Positions 36,395-45,550 of a DNA stretch of 64,000 nt are shown here, in pieces. Within the stretch, counting starts at the first letter, position 1. Every line of letters starts with the position of its first letter. The DNA comes from Fibrobacter sp. (GTDB lineage: Bacteria; Fibrobacterota; Fibrobacteria; Fibrobacterales; Fibrobacteraceae). Made by a program: the position numbers and the translations under genes. Below the pieces are notes generated by a model. It was given only the letters and a program-made list of their open reading frames with translations, was not told the DNA's origin and ran no database searches. The stretch spans positions 1-64,000 of the forward strand of contig JAGCPF010000041.1 of NCBI GenBank assembly GCA_017642335.1. The letters are read 5' to 3'.

Positions 36395-37057
36395 ATGTTT
36401 AATGGTATTGGCAGTCTACAAGAGTTCGGTATGCTTCGCCGCCGTGTGGGGCATACGGCCTTTTTGACGTTGTTTATGCCTGTGGCGCTTGCCCTGTTGG
36501 CGTTTCTTGCGTCTTGCCATAATTCACGCGTTGCCCCCGGAACGACCCCGGTCTATTATTCGGATTCTCGCGCTGTCGCGCTTTTGCCCACTTCGGCGAT
36601 GACTCTGAAATTCGATATGCCGCAGTACATGCGCGGCGAATTCCAGAAACCCGATGGTTCCACGGATTCCTTCGAGGCCGAATCCTGGGTCCGCGCAAAC
36701 GACAGCGTGCTTTCCATTACCTTCTTTACGGGGTTCGGCACGACGCTCGGTGAAATTTCCTATGTCGGTGACAGCGTGAAGGCCGAAAGTTCGGTGATGA
36801 ATGTCGCCAAGCTCAAGACGGAATACGTTCTGGCCGATTTCCAGGTGTGTTTTTACCCGTTTGAGGTTCTCAAGAAAAACTTTGAGCAGGCGGGCTTTTC
36901 GTTTACCGAGCAACGTTCGGGGGAATCCGATTTCGTGCGGACACTTGCCGAAAACGGGACGACCATCCTGACGGCCCGCAAGGCAGGTTCCGAAATTACG
37001 CTGGTCAACGAATTGCGCCATTACAGTTATCATATTACGTTGGGGGAATCCAATTGA
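36395..37057 (+). CDS. DUF3261-type lipoprotein (polyene cluster)
   Basis: 220 residues. The lipoprotein signal ends in LASC. The mature domain resembles the small outer-membrane lipoproteins (DUF3261) that accompany MMPL exporters in aryl-polyene clusters, with SWVRANDSVLSITFFTGFGTTL and ADFQVCFYPFEVL. A second ATG 12 codons on (MLRRRVG) would also give a good signal peptide. Its 3' end overlaps the next gene. The DUF call is from pattern and position, not a search. Confidence 0.75.
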   Translation: MFNGIGSLQEFGMLRRRVGHTAFLTLFMPVALALLAFLASCHNSRVAPGTTPVYYSDSRAVALLPTSAMTLKFDMPQYMRGEFQKPDGSTDSFEAESWVRANDSVLSITFFTGFGTTLGEISYVGDSVKAESSVMNVAKLKTEYVLADFQVCFYPFEVLKKNFEQAGFSFTEQRSGESDFVRTLAENGTTILTARKAGSEITLVNELRHYSYHITLGESN

Positions 37058-38256
37058 GCAGGCCGTTGTACATAAACGATTTTGCGTTCCACTGCATTTT
37101 GGGTGGCGATAAGACGTCGGTTCTCGAAAAGTTGAAGAATGGGGAACGTGGCGATTTTACGGTTTACGACGTGGCGGGAGTCATGCGGCCTGCGGCGACA
37201 ATCGACCCGGAAACGTTGCCCGCTGTCGACAGTCCCAAGTACGACAACCGCGTGAACAGGCTTTCGCAGGCGGCGCTTTCGCAGATGGAATCCTCAATCC
37301 ATAAGGCTATCGAAAAGTTCGGTCCGGACCGCATCGGGATTTTCATCGGTTCCTGTGACAACGGCTCGGAGACCTCCTTAAATGCTCTGAGGACGTTCAG
37401 GGAGACGGGGGCCTATCCCGAGGGTTATGTTCTCGATTACCAGGCGGCGGACTTCCCGGCGCGCTTTATTGCCGAACGTTACGGGATTTCCGGGATGCTC
37501 TCGGTGCATTCGACGGCATGTGCATCCAGTGCAAGCGCTTTTGTTTCGGCTCGCAACAACATTTATGCGGGCAACTGCGATGCGGCTATCGTGGGCGGCG
37601 TGGATATCGCCTCGCGTTCTGTCATTCTGGGTTTTGCATCGCTGGAGGCCATGTCCGACAAGCCGACGAACCCGTTCAGTGCCAACCGAACGGGGCTTAC
37701 CCTGGGTGATGCTGCGGTATTTTTCCTGGTGACTCGTGAAGATTTCCCTGATTTGCAGGCCGAAGGCGTGCAAGGGCTCAAGGCGCTTGGCTTTGGCGAA
37801 AGTGCCGATGCCGACCACATTACGGCTCCCCGTGCCGATGGTGAAGGGGCGTACCTGGCGATGAAGGCTGCCCTGGAAGATGCCGGGCTGGATGCCGCTT
37901 CCATCGGTTATGTCAATTTGCACGGGACCGGCACGCGCCTGAACGATGCGATGGAGGCCCGCGCGGTCAATCGTCTCTTCGGTGAAAGCGTTCCTGCCAG
38001 TTCCACGAAGGCGCTGACGGGGCATACGCTGGGTGCTGCAGGTGGCCTGGAGGCCGCGTTCTGCTGCCTTGCCCTGCAAAATGGCGTGCTTCCCGCTCAC
38101 CTGTTTGACGGCTGCGAAGATCCCGAGTTGCCCAAGGTCCGCCTGGTAAAGCCGGGCGAGGCTTGTGCGGCAGGGAGCCCACTCCGGTATTGTATCAGCA
38201 ACTCCTTTGCCTTTGGCGGTTGCAATGTGTCTTTAATTATTGCAAAGGAACAGTAA
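37054..38256 (+). CDS. Beta-ketoacyl synthase 1 (polyene cluster)
   Basis: 400 residues of the KAS fold with the complete Cys-His-His triad: Cys156 in HSTACASSAS, His290 in LHGTGTRLND, His324 in LTGHTLGAAGG. It should catalyse chain extension with malonyl-ACP. By order (KS-DH-KR-KS) it corresponds to the ketosynthase that pairs with the short chain-length-factor protein in aryl-polyene systems. The start is TTG overlapping the stop of the lipoprotein gene (TTGA), with GGGGG upstream. A later start would remove conserved sequence. Confidence 0.9.
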   Translation: MSRPLYINDFAFHCILGGDKTSVLEKLKNGERGDFTVYDVAGVMRPAATIDPETLPAVDSPKYDNRVNRLSQAALSQMESSIHKAIEKFGPDRIGIFIGSCDNGSETSLNALRTFRETGAYPEGYVLDYQAADFPARFIAERYGISGMLSVHSTACASSASAFVSARNNIYAGNCDAAIVGGVDIASRSVILGFASLEAMSDKPTNPFSANRTGLTLGDAAVFFLVTREDFPDLQAEGVQGLKALGFGESADADHITAPRADGEGAYLAMKAALEDAGLDAASIGYVNLHGTGTRLNDAMEARAVNRLFGESVPASSTKALTGHTLGAAGGLEAAFCCLALQNGVLPAHLFDGCEDPELPKVRLVKPGEACAAGSPLRYCISNSFAFGGCNVSLIIAKEQ

Positions 38257-38257
38257 G

Positions 38258-38728
38258 ATGGAAAAGACCGAATTCAAAACTCGCGAAGAAGTGGACGAAC
38301 TTGTTCCCCACACGGGCAAGATGCTTCTGCTTGACCGGATCAACCGTTTCGACCTGGACGAGATTACCATTGAATCCCAGGTGGATATCAGCGAGAACTG
38401 CATGTTCTACAACGAGGATGTGCAGGGCGTTCCCTCTTACGTGGCGTTCGAGTACATGGCGCAGACCATTTCCGCATTGTCCGGAATTTATGGACGTTCC
38501 CGCGGGCAGACTCCTAGGGAAGGATTCATTATGAGCGTGTCGAACTGTAAGGCCGAAGTCCCTGTATTCAAGAGTGGGGATGTAGTGACCATTCGAGTAA
38601 AGCAGACTATGCGCGTCGATATGGCGGTCACGTTCGATGGAAAGGCTTTTGTGGGGGATACACTCGCCGTTTCTGCCACGCTCAGCACCGTTGAAGTGGA
38701 CGATCCGACGTCAATCCTGAAGATGTAA
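38258..38728 (+). CDS. ApeP-type 3-hydroxyacyl-ACP dehydratase (polyene cluster)
   Basis: 156 residues, hotdog fold. The N-terminal LVPHTGKMLLLDRI contains the conserved histidine, and YVAFEYMAQTISALSG carries the acidic partner residue on the central helix. This small dehydratase would convert the 3-hydroxyacyl chain to the enoyl form; together with the C-terminal domain of the ligase fusion the cluster has two dehydratases. The start is the ATG right after the ketosynthase stop (TAAGATG). Confidence 0.9.
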   Translation: MEKTEFKTREEVDELVPHTGKMLLLDRINRFDLDEITIESQVDISENCMFYNEDVQGVPSYVAFEYMAQTISALSGIYGRSRGQTPREGFIMSVSNCKAEVPVFKSGDVVTIRVKQTMRVDMAVTFDGKAFVGDTLAVSATLSTVEVDDPTSILKM

Positions 38729-38772
38729 AGCCCTGAAAGCAAAAAAAAAAGGACAGTGAAATTTTTTTTTAC

Positions 38773-38780
38773 TATATTTG
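38773..38780 (+). promoter_or_regulatory. Internal promoter before the ketoreductase gene
   Basis: TATATTTG, identical to the tRNA-Asn -10 box, ends 7 nt before the ATG; AGGACA lies 17 nt further upstream. There is no Shine-Dalgarno site. The 59-bp gap is the largest between genes in the rightward arm. Confidence 0.5.
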
Positions 38781-38787
38781 GGCAATC

Positions 38788-39516
38788 ATGGAAAATAAAC
38801 AAAGCGTTTTGATTACTGGTGCCAGCGGTGGTATTGGAGCGGCAATCGCAAAGGCGGTTGCTTTGGCCGGCTACGAGGTTGTGGCGCATTACAACAGGAA
38901 CGGGGCTCCCGTCGAACAGTTGGCTGCCGAAGTTCGTGAGCAGGGAGGCGTAATTCGTCCGCTCCAGTTCAATATCCGCGACCGCGAACAGTGTCAGGCT
39001 GTCCTTGAGAAGGACATCGAGGAAAACGGGATTTACTACGGTGTCGTTTCCAATGCGGGCGTCTGTGCCGACATGGCTTTCCCCGCTATGACTGGCGAAT
39101 ACTGGGATAAGGTAATCGATACAAACCTGAACGGTTTTTACAACGTAATTCATCCGCTGGTGATGCCCATGTGCCGCAAGCGCCGTGGCCGCATCGTGAC
39201 GATTTCGTCTGTGTCGGGTGTTATCGGTAACCGCGGCCAGGTGAACTACAGCGCTTCCAAGGCCGGGTTGATTGGTGCAACCAAGGCCCTGGCTACCGAA
39301 CTTGCTAGCCGTAACATTACGGTCAACAGTATTGCTCCGGGGGTCATCGAAACTGAAATGATTAAGGATGCTCCGCTCGATATGATTCTGCCGGCTATTC
39401 CTATGAAACGCGTGGGCAAACCCGAAGAAATTGCCGCGACGGTGGTGTTCCTGCTTTCGGAAGGGGCTGCCTATATTACCCGCCAGGTTATCTCTGTGAA
39501 CGGAGGTCTTGCTTAA
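38788..39516 (+). CDS. 3-oxoacyl-ACP reductase, FabG-type SDR (polyene cluster)
   Basis: 242 residues of the classical SDR fold. The NAD(P)-binding motif TGASGGIGAAIA opens the protein; catalytic residues are Ser141 in TISSVSG, Tyr154 and Lys158 in YSASK. It reduces the 3-oxoacyl-ACP made by the ketosynthases. The context places it in polyene rather than fatty acid synthesis, since no other fab genes are nearby. Its stop overlaps the next start (TAATG). Confidence 0.92.
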   Translation: MENKQSVLITGASGGIGAAIAKAVALAGYEVVAHYNRNGAPVEQLAAEVREQGGVIRPLQFNIRDREQCQAVLEKDIEENGIYYGVVSNAGVCADMAFPAMTGEYWDKVIDTNLNGFYNVIHPLVMPMCRKRRGRIVTISSVSGVIGNRGQVNYSASKAGLIGATKALATELASRNITVNSIAPGVIETEMIKDAPLDMILPAIPMKRVGKPEEIAATVVFLLSEGAAYITRQVISVNGGLA

Positions 39517-40739
39517 TGCGGCGTGTTGTTGTTACGGGTGGTTCCTGCGTCTCTTCGCTTGGTTTTGATGCGGACGAGGCCATCGAAAATTTGAAATCGC
39601 TCAAGAACCGTGTTGTGCGCATGGATTCGTGGGATGTCTACAAGCAGATGAATACGCGTCTAGCATCCCCGATTTTGCAGCCGCTGCCGCAGTACCCGCG
39701 TAAAAAGGTGCGCGGTGCCGGCCGTGTTGCCGTGATGGGTCTGCTTTCTGCCGACAAGGCCATTCAGTGCGCCGGGCTTTCCGAAGATACGGCCCTGATG
39801 AAGTCCGGCCGTATGGGCGTGGCTTATGGCTGCTCGATGGGTAACATCGATTCCCTTGTCGACTTTTTCTCGATGATTCACACTTACGACTGCTCTGGCA
39901 TTACGGCGACAAGCTACATCCGTGCCATGCCGCAGACCTGTGCCGTGAACATCAGCGTCTTTTTCGGCCTTACGGGTCGTTTGGTGACGACGAATACCGC
40001 ATGCACCAGCGGCAGCCTCGCTATCGGTCAGGCTTACGAACTGATCAAGTATGGCAAGCAGGACGTGATGATTGCCGGCGGTGCCGAGGAACTGAGCCCG
40101 ACCGAGTCGGCCGTGTTCGATACGCTCTTTGCAACCAGTACCCGCAACGATCACCCGGAACTTGCTCCTGCCGCCTACGACAAGGACCGTGACGGCCTCG
40201 TGATTGGTGAGGGCGCGGGAAGCCTGATTCTCGAAGAATACGAGCATGCCAAGGCCCGCGGCGCCAAGATTTATGCCGAGGTGGTGGGTTTCGGTTCCAA
40301 TACCGACGGTGACCACATCACCCAGCCCAAAAAGGAAACGATGCAGATTGCGCTCGAGATGGCCATCCGCGATGCGGGTATTTCTCCCGAGGCTATCGGT
40401 TACGTGAACGGCCACGGTACGGCGACGCACCATGGCGACATTGCCGAAACTTGGGCGACATACAACGCCCTGAACCAGCGTGCCGTCCCGCTTTCCAGCA
40501 TCAAGAGCTACATCGGGCATACGCTCGGTGCCTGCGGCGGTATCGAGGCTTGGCTTGCCATCCACATGATGAACCGCAAGTGGTTCAGCCCCAACCTGAA
40601 CCTCAAAACGGTGGACCCGGAGTGCGCTCCGCTGGACTACATCACGGGTACGGGCCGCGAAATGGACGTGGAATACATCATGTCCAACAACTTCGCGTTC
40701 GGTGGCATCAACACCTCTCTGGTGTTCAAGAAAGTGTAG
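39516..40739 (+). CDS. Beta-ketoacyl synthase 2 (polyene cluster)
   Basis: 407 residues, FabF-like. The triad is Cys163 in NTACTSGSLA, His300 in NGHGTATHHGD and His335 in SYIGHTLGACGG, so it should be active. It is the last gene of the rightward arm and by position equals the second full ketosynthase of aryl-polyene clusters, thought to start or feed chain elongation. It is followed by a strong terminator. Confidence 0.9.
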   Translation: MRRVVVTGGSCVSSLGFDADEAIENLKSLKNRVVRMDSWDVYKQMNTRLASPILQPLPQYPRKKVRGAGRVAVMGLLSADKAIQCAGLSEDTALMKSGRMGVAYGCSMGNIDSLVDFFSMIHTYDCSGITATSYIRAMPQTCAVNISVFFGLTGRLVTTNTACTSGSLAIGQAYELIKYGKQDVMIAGGAEELSPTESAVFDTLFATSTRNDHPELAPAAYDKDRDGLVIGEGAGSLILEEYEHAKARGAKIYAEVVGFGSNTDGDHITQPKKETMQIALEMAIRDAGISPEAIGYVNGHGTATHHGDIAETWATYNALNQRAVPLSSIKSYIGHTLGACGGIEAWLAIHMMNRKWFSPNLNLKTVDPECAPLDYITGTGREMDVEYIMSNNFAFGGINTSLVFKKV

Positions 40740-40774
40740 ACTCCAGGCTTATAGCTTGAAGCTAATCTATTGTG

Positions 40775-40798
40775 AAAGGACCGCTTTTGCGGTCCTTT
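40775..40798. terminator. Bidirectional terminator between the polyene operon and apt
   Basis: Perfect 10-bp stem AAAGGACCGC / GCGGTCCTTT with a TTTT loop, placed between convergent genes. T-tracts on both sides are short. Confidence 0.8.
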
Positions 40799-40802
40799 TG
40801 CG

Positions 40803-41327
40803 TTAGTGTCCGGGAAACTTCGTGAGAGTCTCGATGTTGTAGCCTTTCAAGGCTTCGCGGCCGTGCAGGTCGAAGAGCTCGATGACGAACAGCAGCAGTT
40901 CCACCTTGCCGCCCAGTTTTTCGATAAGGTGGGCCGCGGCTCTGGCCGTACCGCCTGTCGCGAGCAGGTCGTCGATGATGACCACCTTCTGGCCGGGCTT
41001 CACGGCGTCCTTGTGGACCTCTATGCTTGCCTGCCCGTATTCCAGGTCGTAGGTGACGCCGACGGTTTCGCGGGGGAGCTTGCCCTTCTTGCGTACGGGC
41101 ACGAATGGCTTGTGGAAATGCTCGGCGAGCGAGACCCCGAACAGGAACCCGCGCGCTTCCAGCCCGGCGACCAGGTCGAATTCCATGTTCTCTAGCGCCT
41201 TGTAGAGGGCGTCGAGCGTGAGCTTGAGGCCATCGGCATCGTTCAGGATTCCCGTGATGTCGCGGAACAGGATTCCCGGCTTCGGAAAGTCCGGAACAGA
41301 AATGATGTAGTCTTCGATACGTTTCAT
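40803..41327 (-). CDS. apt: Adenine phosphoribosyltransferase
   Basis: 174 residues. It makes AMP from adenine and PRPP in purine salvage. The PRPP-binding motif VVIIDDLLATGGTA is complete, and FPKPGILFRDIT and GLEARGFLFG are Apt hallmarks. It is 50 nt upstream of nothing on its strand except the radical SAM gene, whose stop codon lies 115 nt on the far side of its start in the transcribed order, so co-transcription with that gene is possible. Confidence 0.95.
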   Translation of the reverse strand: MKRIEDYIISVPDFPKPGILFRDITGILNDADGLKLTLDALYKALENMEFDLVAGLEARGFLFGVSLAEHFHKPFVPVRKKGKLPRETVGVTYDLEYGQASIEVHKDAVKPGQKVVIIDDLLATGGTARAAAHLIEKLGGKVELLLFVIELFDLHGREALKGYNIETLTKFPGH

Positions 41328-41377
41328 TTGCTCCCCTAATCTTTAGATTCTTCTCCCTAGCCTCTAGATCCTAGATT

Positions 41378-42262
41378 CTAATCCCTTCCCAAAATCTCTT
41401 CCACCTTCGCGATTATTCGGTCCCTTTCGCCGCACCAGTTGGGGGCGATGAGCATCTCGCTCGGACTTTCGCCGCTGAACCGTTCGATGGCAGTCTCGGG
41501 GCCGATAATCCGTATCATTTCGGCCACGGCTTCGCAGTATTCCTCGAATTCCAGGAGCTTGAAGTCGCCTGCGATGTAGTCCTGCGCCATCACGGTGCCC
41601 GCGACGATGTGCAGCGGGTGAATCTTCACGGCGGCGAGGTGCAGGTCGTGCACCACTTCGGCGGTATGCTTGAAATCCTTCATGGTTTCGCCAGGGAGCC
41701 CGACAATCACGTGCGTGGTGACGGTGAGGTTTGCCGCCTGGCAACGTTTTACGGCATCTTCAAATTCGGCGAGGGTATGCCTGCGGTTGATGGCGGCAAG
41801 CGTCAGGTCGTTGGCTGTCTGGAGCCCGATTTCCACGATGATGGGCTTTATGCGGTTCATTTCCGCGAGGTATTCGATTTTCTCGTCTTCGAGGCAGTCG
41901 GGACGGGTCCCTATCGCAAGTCCGGCGATTTCTTCGTGCTTGACAATCGGGCCGATAATCCCCTTCAGGTGCTCGAGCGGTGCGTGCGTGTTCGTGTACG
42001 GCTGCAAGTAGGCGAGGATGCCCGCATTCGGGTATTTTTTGCGGAGCCTTGGCACGAATGTGTCCAGTTGTTCTTGGATGGAAACCTTCGCCTGGTCGAA
42101 CACCGGGCTGAAACTGCGGTTGTTGCAGTAGCTGCAGCCCGAGAATCCCTTGGTACCGTCGAGGTTGGGGCAGCTCATGCCGCCGTTCAGCGGGAGCTTG
42201 CGCACCTTGAGGTAGTTGGGGAAGAGCTTGAGGAGCAGGTCGCGGTAGGGAGTGTAGTGCAT
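41378..42262 (-). CDS. TIGR01212-type (YhcC-like) radical SAM protein
   Basis: 294 residues. The cluster-binding cysteines occur as CPNLDGTKGFSGCSYC, with eleven residues between the first and second Cys, the spacing typical of this subfamily instead of CX3CX2C. ILAYLQPYTNTHAPLE, IGTRPDCL and VGLPGETMKDF also match. The reaction is not established to my knowledge. It lies directly upstream of apt on the minus strand (50-nt gap containing CTAGA-rich sequence). Confidence 0.9.
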   Translation of the reverse strand: MHYTPYRDLLLKLFPNYLKVRKLPLNGGMSCPNLDGTKGFSGCSYCNNRSFSPVFDQAKVSIQEQLDTFVPRLRKKYPNAGILAYLQPYTNTHAPLEHLKGIIGPIVKHEEIAGLAIGTRPDCLEDEKIEYLAEMNRIKPIIVEIGLQTANDLTLAAINRRHTLAEFEDAVKRCQAANLTVTTHVIVGLPGETMKDFKHTAEVVHDLHLAAVKIHPLHIVAGTVMAQDYIAGDFKLLEFEEYCEAVAEMIRIIGPETAIERFSGESPSEMLIAPNWCGERDRIIAKVEEILGRD

Positions 42263-42389
42263 ATTGCGAAAGATAGTTATAGACGATAGGCGATAAACGC
42301 CTGCCAGTCACCGAAATTAGGCTTTTTTTGGGGGTGGAACGTGTATTTTTTCATGTTTCTTGTTATTTTAATAAGGACTAGGAGAAATT

Positions 42390-43496
42390 ATGAAGGGATT
42401 TGCTTGTACAAAGGCATTTTGGGGCATGGCATTTCTTTGCCTCGCTTTTGCGTTTTCCGCTTGTGGTGGTGATTCCAGCAGCGTTGCCCCGCGCGACGAG
42501 GATTCGTCTTCGTCCGTTTGCGAAGACTGCGATGATTCCAGCAGCAGCAAAAAGGTCTCTTCCTCCAGCAAGGAGAAAACCTCGAGCTCTCGCAATGACG
42601 ATCTGGAAGAATCCAGCAGCAGTTCTGCGAAATCTTCGAGTTCTCGCAACAAGTCAAGCAGTAGCAAAAAGGTTTCGTCTTCCAGCAAGGGAAAAACTTC
42701 GTCTTCATCTTCGAGTTCTGACAACGATAAGTCCTGCAGCAGCAAAGGTACGGAGCCTGCCGAAGAATCCAGCAGCAGCGAATATGTGCCGTTCGACCAC
42801 TCGCAAACGTTGGCCGGTGCCTACAAGGTCGGCGAAGATGCCTATAAGACGTTTACGGATCCGCGCAATGGCCGTAGCTACTATTACATAACGATCACGT
42901 CGGATTACAGCGGGAAATCTGTCACTGTCATGGCCGAAAACCTGAACATCGGAGAAATGGTGCTCGGCACCGAAAATCAAGCGAACGACACCCTGATTGA
43001 ACGCTACTGCTACAACAACGACACGACCAAGTGCGACGAGTTTGGCGGGCTTTACCAGTGGGCCGAGATGATGCAGCTGCCGAGTCGTTGCAACACGGAA
43101 AGCTGTGCCGACTTGATTCAGGAAGATCATCGGGGAATTTGCCCGGTAGGCTGGCGATTGTTCACGTACGATGATTATGAAATTGTCCGAGGTTATAAGG
43201 ATGAAAACGGTGACGGAATCAAAGGCCTGCGCTCGACATACGGCTTTAGTGGGACGAATGCGAGCGGTTTTTCTCTTACAGGTGCTGGTATGAGAACCAA
43301 GTTGGGCGCATTTGATGGCTTAAAGGAAGTGATGGCTTGGTTCCGTCCTGAAGAATATGAATCTGATGCGGCAAATCGTGCACACCATGGCTTATTTGAT
43401 AATAACGATTTTGCACCGGCGAAAGAGAACAGAGATTTAAAAGTTAATGGCTTTTCCGTCCGCTGTGTAATGCTGGAGAAAAAGCCGGAGGAATAG
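42390..43496 (+). CDS. FISUMP-domain lipoprotein 2
   Basis: 368 residues. A lipoprotein signal with lipobox FSAC is followed by a Ser/Lys/Glu-rich linker of about 100 residues and a FISUMP domain: FTDPRNGRSYYYITI, MAENLNIGEMVLG, GGLYQWAEMMQLP, GICPVGWRLFTYDDY, ending VRCVMLEK. Its domain is close to that of FISUMP lipoprotein 1 and more distant from number 3. AGGAG lies 7 nt before the ATG. The next gene encodes a xylanase, so a role at the cell surface in fibre degradation is plausible but not shown. Confidence 0.9.
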   Translation: MKGFACTKAFWGMAFLCLAFAFSACGGDSSSVAPRDEDSSSSVCEDCDDSSSSKKVSSSSKEKTSSSRNDDLEESSSSSAKSSSSRNKSSSSKKVSSSSKGKTSSSSSSSDNDKSCSSKGTEPAEESSSSEYVPFDHSQTLAGAYKVGEDAYKTFTDPRNGRSYYYITITSDYSGKSVTVMAENLNIGEMVLGTENQANDTLIERYCYNNDTTKCDEFGGLYQWAEMMQLPSRCNTESCADLIQEDHRGICPVGWRLFTYDDYEIVRGYKDENGDGIKGLRSTYGFSGTNASGFSLTGAGMRTKLGAFDGLKEVMAWFRPEEYESDAANRAHHGLFDNNDFAPAKENRDLKVNGFSVRCVMLEKKPEE

Positions 43497-43641
43497 AATC
43501 CCTTTTTGCAAAAGATACACTTAATACACTTTTGTCGTTTTTGCAGAATCCAATTTGCCCCTATTCCTGAAAAAAAGGCATTTTATAGGCGGATAAGTGC
43601 CTAGCCGTAATTATATTCTAGGTGAAACAGACGAGGTCTTT

Positions 43642-45303
43642 ATGAATTTTTCGAGCGTGAAGTTTGCGTGTGCTGCCGCGGCCCTGGTCGCTGCTCCGCT
43701 GTTGGCGCAGAACCTCTTGACCAATGGCGATTTGTCGTATGGTGATGGTGGCTGGTACCTCTGGAACAATCCCGACGGTCCGGCCGAAGTGCAGACCAAG
43801 GTAGGGGAGATGGGCCTCGGGGTCGACGGCTCCGAAGGCGCGAAGGTGGTCGTGACGAAACTTCCCAAGGACTGGTGGGGCCTGCAGCTCCAGCCGCCCA
43901 AGTGGCTTGCTCCCGATACCGGCTACTATACGCTCACTTTCAAGGCGAAGGGCAACATGCCCATCAACGCCGTGGTGCAGGGCGGGCCTCCCGATTATCG
44001 CCAAAAAGAGAGCGGCAGTTTCCAGCTGACCGACAAGTGGAAGACGTTCTCGATGACGTTCCTTGCCGACCAGAAAGGGTATGGTTTGAACAACGTAACG
44101 TTTCATGTCGGGCTCCAGAAGGGCTGGATGCAGATTGACGACGTGGAAATCGAGAAGGCCGAGTCCATGGATTCCGAATGGTATTCCAAGGCGAATTCCC
44201 GTATCGAGTGGCTGCGCAAGCAGGACTTTACCGTGGAGGCCAAGCCGGGCGAGAAGGTCAGCGTGAAGCTTGTTCGCCATGCGTTCCCGTTCGGCACCGC
44301 GCTCAACATCCATACCGACAACCCGCGCGACAGTATCGAGAACTGGTACAAGGCCGAGGCCAAGAAGCTCTTCTGGTACGCCGTGAGCGAGAACCAGTTC
44401 AAGTGGCCTGAGTATGAGCCCAAGAAGGGCAAGCTCCGCAAGGACGAGATGTACCGCTACGTGAAGTTCACCCAGGCGAACGGCTGGAAGCTGCGCGGCC
44501 ACGCCATCATGTGGGCGCACCAGGGTTACGACTACGACAAGCACTACTCCAATCCCAAGTCGGCCAAGCAGTGCGGCGACCTCGCGAAGTACCTCAAGGC
44601 CCGCATCGAGCGCGACCTGACGGAATACAAGGGCAAGATTACGGAATACGATGTGTGGAACGAGCCGCTCCACGAGGCCTACGCTTTCAACACCTGCGGC
44701 TGGGGCATTCTCGACAGCGCGTTCATCTGGGCGCACCGCGTCGATCCTACGGCTAAGCTCTACATCAACGACTACAACGTCGTCGCGGCGGGGGAGACCG
44801 ACCGCTACGTGGACCTGGTCAAGGGAATGCTTGACCGCAAGGTGCCCGTCCACGGCATCGGCGTGCAGTGCCATTTCGGGCTGCGTCCCGTGGTGCCGGG
44901 CCTCATCAAGCAGCGCCTGGACAAGCTCGCCGCTCTCGGCCTCCCCATCAAGGTGACGGAGTTCGACGTGGGCGACTGGCAGGTCGGCATGAACGAGTCC
45001 GAGGAGGTACAGGCCGAGAAGTTCGAGACCTTCATCCGCACGGCGTTCAGCCACCCGGCTGTGCACGGCATTGTGCTGTGGGGCTTCTGGGATAACCGCC
45101 ATTGGGTCAAGAACGGCGGCATCGTTGCCGCTGACGGCCGCGAGAAGCCCGCAGCGAAGCGCGTCTACGACTTGTGGCACAAGGAATGGACGACTGACAC
45201 TACCGCTACGGCCGGCCCGGACGGCATCGCGAAGTTCCACGGGTTCAAGGGCCGCTACAAGGTGACTGTCGGCGACAAGACCTTCGACAAGGATGTCTGG
45301 TAG
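43642..45303 (+). CDS. Secreted GH10 endo-1,4-beta-xylanase with N-terminal carbohydrate-binding-like domain
   Basis: 553 residues. A signal peptide (cleavage after LLA, about residue 22) precedes a jelly-roll domain of about 150 residues resembling CBM4/9-type modules (NLLTNGDLSYGDGGWYLW). The GH10 barrel follows: GHAIMWAHQ, acid/base Glu341 in YDVWNEPLHE, nucleophile Glu440 in VTEFDVGD, and WGFWDNRHW. A short C-terminal beta domain (GIAKFHGFKGRYKVTVGD) closes it. It hydrolyses the xylan backbone. GAGG lies 6 nt upstream of the start. No type IX tail is obvious. Confidence 0.93.
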   Translation: MNFSSVKFACAAAALVAAPLLAQNLLTNGDLSYGDGGWYLWNNPDGPAEVQTKVGEMGLGVDGSEGAKVVVTKLPKDWWGLQLQPPKWLAPDTGYYTLTFKAKGNMPINAVVQGGPPDYRQKESGSFQLTDKWKTFSMTFLADQKGYGLNNVTFHVGLQKGWMQIDDVEIEKAESMDSEWYSKANSRIEWLRKQDFTVEAKPGEKVSVKLVRHAFPFGTALNIHTDNPRDSIENWYKAEAKKLFWYAVSENQFKWPEYEPKKGKLRKDEMYRYVKFTQANGWKLRGHAIMWAHQGYDYDKHYSNPKSAKQCGDLAKYLKARIERDLTEYKGKITEYDVWNEPLHEAYAFNTCGWGILDSAFIWAHRVDPTAKLYINDYNVVAAGETDRYVDLVKGMLDRKVPVHGIGVQCHFGLRPVVPGLIKQRLDKLAALGLPIKVTEFDVGDWQVGMNESEEVQAEKFETFIRTAFSHPAVHGIVLWGFWDNRHWVKNGGIVAADGREKPAAKRVYDLWHKEWTTDTTATAGPDGIAKFHGFKGRYKVTVGDKTFDKDVW

Positions 45304-45328
45304 GCGCGGTTTTGCTAATTTCTATTGC

Positions 45329-45550
45329 ATGAAACGACTGCCCGGTATATTGTTCTTGCTTTGCACACCGCTGTCCGTGTGGCTCTATCTCAAGGTGGCG
45401 GCTGCCTCCGGTTCCGAGATCCTGGCGCTGTTGGCCGCGGTGGGCCTGTATGTGCTGGCCGCGATTTGCATTGCGTTCGTGTTCAATCGCAAGTCCGACC
45501 TGAATGGGCGGTCCAGTCAAAAATGTGACGAAAAACACACTCAATCGTGA
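45329..45550 (+). CDS. Small membrane protein
   Basis: 73 residues with two probable membrane helices (LPGILFLLCTPLSVWLYLKVA and ILALLAAVGLYVLAAICIAFV) and a basic polar tail. It starts 25 nt after the xylanase stop with no clear ribosome site, so its expression is uncertain. No family was recognised. Confidence 0.5.
   Translation: MKRLPGILFLLCTPLSVWLYLKVAAASGSEILALLAAVGLYVLAAICIAFVFNRKSDLNGRSSQKCDEKHTQS

Noticed and set aside
41328..41377. CTAGA-rich short repeats between apt and the radical SAM gene
   Set aside because: Too short and degenerate to call a repeat family or a regulatory site from one copy.
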